Positions 1 to 5,718 of a stretch of 5,758 nucleotides of DNA are shown piece after piece. The stretch is from Bacillota bacterium (lineage in GTDB: Bacteria; Bacillota; Desulfotomaculia; Desulfotomaculales; JAJYZD01). Where the stretch lies: contig JAJYZD010000235.1 in assembly GCA_021800315.1 (NCBI GenBank), positions 1 through 5,758 of the forward strand, read 5' to 3'. The translations under genes were made by a program, and so were the position numbers. The notes beneath the pieces are model-generated. The model saw nothing but the letters and a program-made list of their open reading frames with translations. It was not told the origin of the DNA and searched no databases. The first letter of the stretch is position 1; every line of letters starts with the position of its first letter.

Positions 1-259
1 CCAGATAGACACCGTAGACTTTAAATCCCATGATCAGGAGGCCTTCCGAGGGAATCGGAGTCATGTATAACAAGGCCATCAGGAGCACGGTCAGGACGTT
101 TCCCAGCAGTCCCAGCCGCAAAATGGCTGCGGAAAGGGCATAGCGCCGGTCGAAGTAAAAAAAACCGCCCACCAATACCGCCATCATCAGCAAAACCAGG
201 GATAAATGGATATAATGCTTGCTGTTGAACCGTTTGGGGATCGTTCTTTGATTTAACAT
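1..259 (-). CDS. Unrecognised membrane protein, N-terminal part (cut by window start)
   Basis: This frame opens at an ATG (259-257) and stays open to the window edge, giving 86 residues with the C-terminus missing. An AAGGA ribosome site sits about 8 nt upstream, which supports this start. The N-terminus is basic (residues 1-16). Two hydrophobic helices follow at roughly 17-36 and 49-66, separated by a short charged loop containing FDRRY. After the second helix comes a segment with PIPSEG and then KVYGVYL. The short N-terminal tail and two helices could be the membrane part of a larger sensor or enzyme, but I do not recognise the family and assign no function. It lies 64 nt downstream of the beta-helix-like membrane protein gene, on the same strand and with no obvious terminator between. 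It is therefore probably the fourth gene of the sigma-factor operon. Confidence 0.7.
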   Translation of the reverse strand, partial: MLNQRTIPKRFNSKHYIHLSLVLLMMAVLVGGFFYFDRRYALSAAILRLGLLGNVLTVLLMALLYMTPIPSEGLLIMGFKVYGVYL

Positions 260-323
260 ATACGCTTCCTTTTGCCATAGTGCCAGGATCCACGCGAGGC
301 CGGATCAGTGAATCGCCTGCTGG

Positions 324-1142
324 TCACACTTTGGCTGAGGGACGCCAGATGAGCTGTAATCCTGCTCCGAAGCCGGCGGCGACCAGCAATAGGACCCACA
401 GAAAACCCATTATTGGAAAGTTGAGCAGTGAAACCAGGGGCAGCGATCCCAGGGCGGCCAGGATCAGCGGCGAATGGATACGGTTACCGGTACCTCCGTT
501 GATGACGTCGCCAACCAGCAGTGCCAATCCGGCGGCACCGGGAAGGATCAGGAGGGCGCCGGCCAGGAGGAAGATGAGGGCGAGCGGAATGCCCCAACGG
601 CTTAGGAGCAGGGCGGCGCTTAAGGAGAGCAGGGCTACGGTGCCCAGGATGCCCAAGAGGGACGTCTTCAAAGGGTGCCGTTGGATGAGACCGGCGCTAC
701 GCCGGGACAAACCGGGCCAGAAGGAGGCTGCCAGCAAAAGCAGCAGGATCGCCGCCACGCTCACCGCAAATTTCACTATCGCCGACAGGACGATGCCGGT
801 CAGGGCGGCAAACAACAGGTTTACGGTAGCGCTGCCGGCGCCGACGTCAAATATGCCTTTCCCGATCACGGAGCCCGGCTCCTGCTTTAGACGTCCACCG
901 ATGATAATGACCCTGTCCCCGATCCGGGCCGTGGGCGTAAGGGTGATATCGCCGTTAATGACCAACACTTCGTCGGTTACCTCCCCCGCGATCTTCCCAC
1001 CCTGGTTGAAGAGAAGTAAATTTCTCATCCGCTCTCCGGGATACACCAGGACACCGGAGGGTGCCTGGGCATGGGCCGCCGCTGCGCCCATGAAAAGGGC
1101 GCCGGCCAGTATGGCGATAAAACAGCCTGTTTTGATGCTCAT
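324..1142 (-). CDS. Secreted/membrane protein with bactofilin-like ectodomain and C-terminal membrane helices
   Basis: The protein has 272 residues. I chose the ATG at 1142 because it overlaps the anti-sigma stop in an ATGA arrangement and has AGAGGAG about 10 nt upstream; the frame runs open further upstream only as a shadow of the anti-sigma gene. Residues 1-26 form a signal peptide with a probable cut after AHA. Residues about 45-100 hold short repeated turns rich in G, I and V (GGKIAGEV, VINGDITL, IGDRVIIIGG, GSVIGKG). These resemble the short beta-helix rungs of bactofilin/polymer-forming proteins. Hydrophobic helices follow at about 105-140, 158-180, 184-212 and 224-265. An extracytoplasmic beta-helical piece joined to a helical membrane bundle, translationally coupled to an anti-sigma factor, suggests a role in the envelope response controlled by the sigma factor. 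It could be a co-sensor or an effector. The ectodomain call is from pattern only; the exact family is not identified. Confidence 0.8.
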   Translation of the reverse strand: MSIKTGCFIAILAGALFMGAAAAHAQAPSGVLVYPGERMRNLLLFNQGGKIAGEVTDEVLVINGDITLTPTARIGDRVIIIGGRLKQEPGSVIGKGIFDVGAGSATVNLLFAALTGIVLSAIVKFAVSVAAILLLLLAASFWPGLSRRSAGLIQRHPLKTSLLGILGTVALLSLSAALLLSRWGIPLALIFLLAGALLILPGAAGLALLVGDVINGGTGNRIHSPLILAALGSLPLVSLLNFPIMGFLWVLLLVAAGFGAGLQLIWRPSAKV

Positions 1143-1645
1143 AGCCCCACGTCTCCTCTGCGGGCCGGAACTTCGGCAACCATTAACCGCCGGATCACGT
1201 AAAGCAGAATTCCGCACATGAACAGTAAGGCGGCTATCCACACCAGGGTGCTCCCTTGCGCCGGGATCCGGCTGAACAGGGCGAGCAACGCGGCCGTGTT
1301 GCGTACCAGGATGCGGGCCACGGCGGCGAGCAGTCCGCCGGCCGGAGAAAGCAGAACCGTGCCGGCGGCGGCCAGCACCATGAGGTAGGAAGCATAGCTT
1401 AACAGGAGGGCCGTGCCGGTCCCCTGCCGCGCGATTTCGGCCATGACCCGTCGTTGGAGCAGGGGGGAAACCATGGGTGTATCTACTTCCCGTACCATTC
1501 GGCTGATCCGGTCCATTTTCTCCCAGGCCAGGGAACAGGCACGGCACCCGGCCAGGTGCCCGGCCACCGCGTCCCGCTGATCCGGCGGCAGTTCTCCGTC
1601 GAGGTAGGGAGAAAGCAATAATTCCACCTCTTCGCATTTCAGCAT
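1139..1645 (-). CDS. Membrane anti-sigma factor with zinc-finger (ZAS/zf-HC2) N-terminus
   Basis: This 168-residue protein begins just after the ECF sigma gene (2 nt gap), the usual position for a cognate anti-sigma factor. The ATG at 1645 is preferred over an in-frame TTG at 1651, because the GGGAGG ribosome site lies about 7 nt before the ATG but almost touches the TTG. The N-terminus carries the zinc-associated anti-sigma signature: C4, then H30-x3-C34-x2-C37 (HLAGCRAC), preceded by the typical SPYLDGELP stretch. Hydrophobic helices lie at about 78-102 and 133-151, with a moderately hydrophobic stretch between, so the zinc domain should be cytoplasmic and the protein membrane-bound. By family knowledge the N-terminal domain binds and blocks the sigma factor until an envelope signal releases it. 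Some members sense redox state through these cysteines; nothing here decides between redox and envelope sensing. Its stop overlaps the next start by 4 nt. Confidence 0.92.
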   Translation of the reverse strand: MLKCEEVELLLSPYLDGELPPDQRDAVAGHLAGCRACSLAWEKMDRISRMVREVDTPMVSPLLQRRVMAEIARQGTGTALLLSYASYLMVLAAAGTVLLSPAGGLLAAVARILVRNTAALLALFSRIPAQGSTLVWIAALLFMCGILLYVIRRLMVAEVPARRGDVGL

Positions 1646-1647
1646 GC

Positions 1648-2199
1648 TCAAACCTCCCGGTCGGGATCCAGTTTGCGGGCCAAAAGGGTACGTGCCTGAT
1701 GCAGTCGCGACTTTACGGTACCCGGTGGGATACCCAGGATATGCGCGATTTCAGCATAGGAACAGCCCTGGAACTCGCGCAGGATGAGCGTAACCCGGCA
1801 AGAATCCGGCAGTTCCCGGATGGCGCGCCAGACGATCATACTGTTTTCCCGCTTCAGGTAGGCCGCCTCCGGATCGGTGGTATGATCGTTTGTTTCCGGC
1901 CTGTCGCCCAATACCTGCAGGGACACCAGGGGAGGGCGCTTCTTGAGCCTCTGGAGGCATAAGTTGGTAACAATTTTGGCCAGCCAGGCCGGGAACGACC
2001 CGATACCTTTCAAGCCGGTTAACCGGTGGTAAACCGTCACAAAAGCTTCCTGGACCAGTTCTTCCGCGTCGTTCCGGTTGTCCAGAATCCCCAGGGCGAT
2101 CCTGAAGGCAAATTGTGAATAATGGGAAACCAGCCTTTCAAAGTCCGGCGCGGAGCCGTCCCTGGCCCTGCGTATTGTCTCCAGGTCCGCGTTCTTCAA
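1648..2199 (-). CDS. ECF-family RNA polymerase sigma factor
   Basis: From the TTG at 2199 this is a 183-residue sigma-70 protein of the extracytoplasmic-function group, normal length for the family. Sigma region 2 spans about 18-87, with the conserved DAEELVQEAF helix (44-53) and the FPAWLAKIVTN segment that contacts the -10 element. A variable linker (88-120) follows. Sigma region 4 spans about 122-177: AIRELPDSCR, then the helix-turn-helix YAEIAHILGIPPGTVKSRLHQAR that reads the -35 element. The frame is open upstream to 2349, but those residues are arginine- and proline-rich and unlike the family, whose N-terminus normally starts about 20 residues before region 2. The TTG fits that, and it overlaps the stop of an upstream small frame (TTGA). 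An AAGGGA lies about 12 nt before it, rather far. A GTG at 2223 is the alternative start. The downstream gene is its likely anti-sigma factor, so autoregulation is probable. Confidence 0.93.
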   Translation of the reverse strand: MKNADLETIRRARDGSAPDFERLVSHYSQFAFRIALGILDNRNDAEELVQEAFVTVYHRLTGLKGIGSFPAWLAKIVTNLCLQRLKKRPPLVSLQVLGDRPETNDHTTDPEAAYLKRENSMIVWRAIRELPDSCRVTLILREFQGCSYAEIAHILGIPPGTVKSRLHQARTLLARKLDPDREV

Positions 2200-2402
2200 C
2201 GAGGTGACACATCCCTTGGCCACGTTCCGTACCCAGGCAACGCAGGAAACGGGGTCGCGAAAGCCGGCGGAAAACCGGGCCGGAGGATGTCGTTCCGCAT
2301 GGCGTCCGGTTCGGCCCCGGGTTCGCGCCTGAAAAAGAGGTACCACCACCCGGGCCGTCCGCGGTCGTCCCCGGCGGACAGATCATCTTCCGATCGGTCC
2401 AC
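2196..2402 (-). CDS. Possible small protein upstream of the sigma factor (doubtful)
   Basis: A 68-residue frame from a GTG start. It has an acidic beginning (DRSEDDLSAGDD), then GRPGWWYLFFRR, then a proline-, glycine- and aromatic-rich tail. Its TGA overlaps the proposed TTG start of the sigma gene by 4 nt, the arrangement seen in translationally coupled genes, and its third codon positions are GC-rich like the real genes nearby. Against it: the only AGG before the GTG is too close, no family is recognised, and two other frames are also open here. It could be a leader peptide that couples translation to the sigma gene, or chance. Confidence 0.3.
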   Translation of the reverse strand: MDRSEDDLSAGDDRGRPGWWYLFFRREPGAEPDAMRNDILRPGFPPAFATPFPALPGYGTWPRDVSPR

Positions 2403-2482
2403 CTGTCATATTGATTAGCCTGACGCCGGAAAAGTTCGCGCCGGGCCTTAAATATTTTTGCCGGTCCGGGGTCTGCGGCTGT

Positions 2483-2512
2483 CCGGTGAATTACCCGCGA
2501 CAGGGTAACCGG
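2483..2512. repeat. Interrupted inverted repeat (possible RNA hairpin or operator)
   Basis: TTACCC (2491-2496) and GGGTAA (2503-2508) are perfect inverted arms around a 6-base GCGACA loop. They are flanked by outer arms CCGG (2483-2486) and CCGG (2509-2512), with a 4-base TGAA bulge on one side. No U-tract follows on either strand, so it is not a standard terminator. It lies between the CLC stop and the sigma operon on the minus strand. The rest of 2403-2591 shows no supported gene. Confidence 0.3.
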
Positions 2513-2591
2513 CGGCGAAGGGGGGCGTTCGGGAGGGTAGACTCCGGAGATGTTCCGAAGAAAAAGCCGGCCCAATTCGCCCGGAAAAAGG

Positions 2592-4379
2592 TTAGCCCCC
2601 GGCCAGCCGGGAAACGGCGCCTTCACCCAATCGACGCACGGCCAGCATGAAGCTGCGGACGATTATGCGGCGGGTCACCACTCCAACCAGTTCACGACCA
2701 TTCGTCACGGGCAGTAGGCCGATGTCGTGGTCGGACAGCAGGGTCAGGGCTGCATCAAGGGTTTCATCCGGCGCGATCACGATGGGAGGAGCGCTCATGG
2801 CCGCGCCAGCCGTCATCCGGGCTCGTTGGTCCTCCGGAACCCGGATGATGTCTTCCCTGGTGATTACGCCCATCAGCAGTTTGTCGTTTTCGGGGCTCAC
2901 CACGAGCACACCCTTGACTTTTCTGTTGAAAATCATCTCCCTGGTCTCCAACAGCGGCGTTTGGGGTGTCACCATCGGCGGGGCGGTGTTCATCACGTCC
3001 CGGACCCTGGTTTCCCTGAGCACGGGAAAATAGTAGTCGAGGCGGTGGGCCGGCGAGTCGGCCGGGGTGGGCACCTGGCTTTCGTAGATGGTGTTGTTGC
3101 CCACCAGAACATAGGCCAAGCCGACGGCGATCATGGCCGGAACCAGCAGGCCGTAGCCGCCGGTCATCTCCACCACCATGAACATCACCGCCAGGGGAGC
3201 CCGGGCCACGGCCCCGAACAGGGCCATCATGCCTATCAGGATGAATGGTTCGGGGTAAGCCGGGAGATATGGTACGATACCGTGCAGAGCATGCCAACAT
3301 GCCGCACCCAGCATCCCGCCGATGAAGAGGCCGGGGGCGAAGACGCCGCCGCTGCCTCCCGAGCCGATGGAAAGGGAAGTTGCCAGGATCTTGGCGAAAA
3401 CGAGCACGAGGACCAGGGCCAGGGGGATCGGGTTGTTCAGCATGTTCATCTGTAGCCAACCGTACCCCACGCCCAGCACCTGGGGCAAAAAGAGGCCGAT
3501 TATGCCGACCATCAGTCCGCCCAGGGCCGGCTTTAGCCATGCTGGCCCGTTCAGCCTTTTGAACAAGTGCCGGGTAGCGTAAAATGTTTTTGAGTAAAGG
3601 ATTCCGACCAGACCGCACAAAATTCCTAGCAGGGCATAATAGACCAGAGTCACCGCGTCAAGATTCAGCGCGATATTTTGGGACATCTGACCGAAAACGG
3701 GAACGTAACCGAAGTAGCCGGCAAAAATGGTGTAGCCCACCAGGGAAGCGATGAAGGAAGGCACCAGGGCGTCTATTTCGAATCCTTGCAGATAAAAGAT
3801 CTCCGTGCCCAGAAGCGCGCCTCCCAACGGCGCTTTGAAAATAGCTCCGATGCCGGCACCAAGGCCTGCTGCGACTGCTATGCGCCTATCCACGACGTTC
3901 AACCTGAGTTTCTGGGCAAGGAGGGATCCGAAACCGGCGCCTATTTCCGACGCCGGACCTTCCGGGCCGGCGCTGCCGCCGGAGCCAATGACAAGCGCGG
4001 AGGCGAGCATCTTAACCATCGGTAACCGGGCCCGGATAACTCCAGCCTTATTGTGAAAAGCATCAATGGCCGTACCGTGCCCCTCGGCCTCGGGCGCCAG
4101 GTTGTATACGATCAGGCCGCTTAACAACCCGCCCATGGTCGTAATTACCGGGATCATCCAGCGGCGGGCTATTTCCCGGACCACCGCCTGCCCTTCACCC
4201 AGCGGGGCCGGCGGATAGTAGCCCGCTCCCAGGCCCAGGAAGAGATAGGTCGACCACTTGATCGCCTCGAAAAAGACTATGGCCCCCAACCCGGCCACCA
4301 CTCCGATGGAGCCGGCGATCAGGAGCCACTTTTGCATATAGCTAAGATGCAGGTATTTATGTATTGTTCCTTTGGCCAA
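2592..4379 (-). CDS. CLC-family chloride channel/transporter with two CBS domains
   Basis: From the TTG at 4379 the protein has 595 residues and moves chloride (or a related anion) across the cytoplasmic membrane. The CLC signatures are present in order: GHGT (100-103) at the helix-D anion site; GSGGSAGPEGP (132-142), with the gating glutamate at E140; FKAPLGGALLGTE, ending at E193; GSGGSGGVFAP, ending at P349; and Tyr432 in TIYESQ, in place of the pore tyrosine. Two CBS domains follow (about 459-513 and 524-580), which in this family bind nucleotides or tune gating. By manual alignment to the E. coli exchanger, E193 matches Glu202, while the next position (proton glutamate Glu203) is Ile. 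Whether this is a channel or an exchanger is therefore open. The frame is open up to 4484, but the promoter found at 4401-4429 lies downstream of that point. This leaves the TTG at 4379 (GGGGAGTGG upstream) or an ATG at 4337 with no ribosome site. It is a single-gene transcript. Confidence 0.95.
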   Translation of the reverse strand: MAKGTIHKYLHLSYMQKWLLIAGSIGVVAGLGAIVFFEAIKWSTYLFLGLGAGYYPPAPLGEGQAVVREIARRWMIPVITTMGGLLSGLIVYNLAPEAEGHGTAIDAFHNKAGVIRARLPMVKMLASALVIGSGGSAGPEGPASEIGAGFGSLLAQKLRLNVVDRRIAVAAGLGAGIGAIFKAPLGGALLGTEIFYLQGFEIDALVPSFIASLVGYTIFAGYFGYVPVFGQMSQNIALNLDAVTLVYYALLGILCGLVGILYSKTFYATRHLFKRLNGPAWLKPALGGLMVGIIGLFLPQVLGVGYGWLQMNMLNNPIPLALVLVLVFAKILATSLSIGSGGSGGVFAPGLFIGGMLGAACWHALHGIVPYLPAYPEPFILIGMMALFGAVARAPLAVMFMVVEMTGGYGLLVPAMIAVGLAYVLVGNNTIYESQVPTPADSPAHRLDYYFPVLRETRVRDVMNTAPPMVTPQTPLLETREMIFNRKVKGVLVVSPENDKLLMGVITREDIIRVPEDQRARMTAGAAMSAPPIVIAPDETLDAALTLLSDHDIGLLPVTNGRELVGVVTRRIIVRSFMLAVRRLGEGAVSRLAGG

Positions 4380-4400
4380 CGGTAAACCACTCCCCGCATA

Positions 4401-4429
4401 ATAATAACAGAATGATCTTCGGTTAGCAA
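4401..4429 (-). promoter_or_regulatory. Sigma-A promoter of the CLC gene
   Basis: On the minus strand TTGCTA (4429-4424) is followed after exactly 17 nt by TATTAT (4406-4401), close to the vegetative consensus. Transcription should begin near 4393-4395. This leaves a leader of about 15 nt that is mostly ribosome site (GGGGAGTGG) before the TTG at 4379. The promoter sets the likely translation start of the CLC gene and rules out the longer frame from 4484. Confidence 0.65.
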
Positions 4430-4819
4430 TAGAGGGGTATGGAAGAAAATCGATCTTTCCATATACACTGAAATACCGGTACAATGTACGGCGAAAAACT
4501 TAGAAAGCGAGGCAAAATCATACTGTCATTACATTTCTTCGAGATGTCAGCCTCGGAGGTATCGTTCCCATTTGAATAGCACCGTCCAGCCCCAGCAATG
4601 AAAGGGCTGATCAAGGGCCGGGCCGGTTTCTTCAAGCGCAAGGGAAGAGATTGACGGACGGGAATTCGTCGTGTTCCAGCGTCTGGGGAGGCAGGGATGG
4701 CGCTTGGCCACCCACAGGAGAAGATCAATGACCCGCTGTCGTCCGACGCCGTAGACAGCCAGGTCGGCGTGTCCGGGCAGGCGCCCGCCTCCTTAATTTT
4801 GATCACCGGTGGCGCCGGA
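4430..4819. other. Stretch of about 390 bp without a convincing gene, possibly a gene remnant
   Basis: I see no recognisable gene here. On the minus strand one frame is open from just after a TAA (4795-4793) to a TGA (4549-4547). It reads a protein-like segment including HADLAVYGVGRQRVIDLLLW, but it has no good start codon, although AAGGAGG lies at its 5' end. A second minus frame from a GTG at 4806 is serine- and proline-rich and runs into the CLC promoter. On the plus strand an ATG at 4697 has a strong GGGGAGG site 5 nt before it, but its frame then runs antisense through the YqhV-like gene. The mixture suggests a decayed gene or accessory remnant. No insertion-sequence ends were seen. Confidence 0.35.
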
Positions 4820-5194
4820 CTAAGGTGGACCCATTATCTTGCCCTGCCCGGTGGATACCATGCAGGGGACCCAAGGCGGCGAGGGGGGACTGCAGTCCAC
4901 CCCCGGCATGCTTTGGAAAATCCGGCCGGAGAGGCTCACTCCCAGAAAGATCAGCCCCACCCCCGCCATAACGACGATGAAGATCCCCTGGATCGAAATT
5001 TTACCCGCCAGGCCGGTCAGACCCAGGGTGGTGACCGTAAGCATCACGCTAGGCCACGTCATACCCATCACGGCGTTGATCCGGAAAGCTTTCTTCACTT
5101 TTTTAGATGGAGCATCAGCAAGGCAGCTCCGAACTCAATGCCGGCTGATAACATTTACAAACCCGGTTATTCCCATGACGATCCTGTCATGCAC
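4820..5194 (-). pseudogene. yqhV: YqhV-like (DUF2619) small membrane protein, broken by two frameshifts
   Basis: Three pieces in two frames join into one protein of about 90 residues that matches, in length and pattern, my memory of Bacillus subtilis YqhV. Piece 1 starts at a GTG (5194) with GGGAGG 7 nt upstream and reads HDRIVMGITGFVNVI, then stops at TGA (5137-5135). Piece 2, in another frame from about 5145, reads AGIEFGAALLMLHLKK and stops at TGA (5097-5095). Piece 3, back in the first frame, reads on from a GTG at 5098 (KKAFRINAVMG, then LGLTGLAGKISIQG) to 4820. Removing one base near 5146 and adding one A to the A6 run at 5099-5104 would restore a continuous frame. The family core ends near 4925; the remaining 33 residues are a proline-rich tail not expected in the family, as if the normal stop were lost. 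The intact protein would have about three hydrophobic segments. Its function is unknown; the family occurs in spore formers. A sequencing error at both sites is the main alternative to a true pseudogene. Confidence 0.65.
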
Positions 5195-5387
5195 CACAAT
5201 TCCTCCCGACAGGCATATTCTACTAATCACCCATGGGTCGAAAGGCGCCATCATACATTCACTCGCGAAAGCATCTTAACGCAACGTCCTTTAGAACAAG
5301 GCTTATAGGCGGAATGCGACCTATCCGCGGTTACCGTTCCGTATAAGGGGGGCAGACTAAGGCTGTAAAACCAGGTGAAAGTGAGTC

Positions 5388-5669
5388 ATGGGAAAAAGCC
5401 ATGAAAACTTAATCGTCTTCGGTGTCGTTATCCACGGTCTGGGTGGCATAATCGTCTCGGGCTACTTTCTCGTTTCGGGCATTGTTGTCAGACGTGACCC
5501 GCCGCGGCGCGGTTTTATCCTGGGAGCCGTTCTGGTTTACTGGGTCATGACGGCGTTCGTGGACCCGGTTCTCAATCTGCCGCGGAATGAGACATTCCAC
5601 GGCTACCCTCAGGAAGTTCTTGGCCCGGCATGGGGGTTTGTAGCAGCAAGTGTATTTGTCAATCAGTAA
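5388..5669 (+). CDS. Small membrane protein of unknown function
   Basis: A complete 93-residue protein from an ATG with AGGTGA about 9 nt upstream. Hydrophobic helices lie at about 8-34 and 42-63. They are joined by a basic loop (VRRDPPRRG), which by the positive-inside rule should face the cytoplasm. The C-terminal part contains RNETFHGYPQEV and ends in a shorter hydrophobic segment (79-91). Unusual polar residues sit in or near the membrane (H16 in helix 1, YW at 51-52 and D59 in helix 2). Codon use fits the neighbouring genes, so I take it as real, but I do not recognise the family. It is divergent from the YqhV-like remnant, with 193 bp between them in which no strong promoter was found, and it is followed by a separate promoter for the next gene. 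Confidence 0.7.
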   Translation: MGKSHENLIVFGVVIHGLGGIIVSGYFLVSGIVVRRDPPRRGFILGAVLVYWVMTAFVDPVLNLPRNETFHGYPQEVLGPAWGFVAASVFVNQ

Positions 5670-5681
5670 TATGTGTAGGTA

Positions 5682-5710
5682 TTGACCGGCGGCCTATTTT
5701 CTGATATAAT
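5682..5710 (+). promoter_or_regulatory. Near-consensus sigma-A promoter of the downstream regulator gene
   Basis: TTGACC (5682-5687), a 17-nt spacer and a perfect TATAAT (5705-5710), which also carries a TGA extension (TGn) directly before the -10. This is the strongest promoter in the window. Transcription should begin about 7 nt past the -10, near 5716-5718. That is almost at the ATG of the next gene (5719) and points to a leaderless or nearly leaderless message. Confidence 0.8.
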
Positions 5711-5718
5711 TGATCATC

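Noticed and set aside
21..293. Minus-strand 90-residue frame
   Set aside because: It overlaps the better-supported frame starting at 259, which has a ribosome site and clear membrane helices. This one is an arginine- and proline-rich shadow.
280..1221. Long plus-strand open frame (313 residues)
   Set aside because: It is antisense to the beta-helix-like membrane protein, rich in R, P and S as expected for a shadow frame, and has no family pattern. The minus frame has a signal peptide, membrane helices and coupled starts.
2206..2228. GGAAC followed by GTC as an ECF promoter next to the sigma start
   Set aside because: It would place the transcription start inside or after the sigma coding start, and the spacing (15 nt) and -10 match are poor.
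2556..2591. Possible terminator after the CLC gene
   Set aside because: On the minus strand CCGG, a 10-nt loop and CCGG are followed by CTTTTTCTT, but a 4-bp stem is too weak to call.
2764..3618. Minus-strand 284-residue frame inside the CLC gene
   Set aside because: It is an out-of-frame shadow of the CLC coding sequence, rich in G, R, P and H.
4697..5308. Plus-strand 203-residue frame with a strong ribosome site
   Set aside because: Most of it is antisense to the YqhV-like gene and reads a His-, Arg- and Pro-rich shadow. Only the first 40 residues or so are independent, and they match nothing I know.
5300..5360. TATAAG at about 5342 as a -10 for the small plus-strand gene
   Set aside because: There is no acceptable -35 at 16-18 nt upstream. 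The small inverted repeats nearby (ATAGG/CCTAT, GCGGA/TCCGC) are short enough to be chance.
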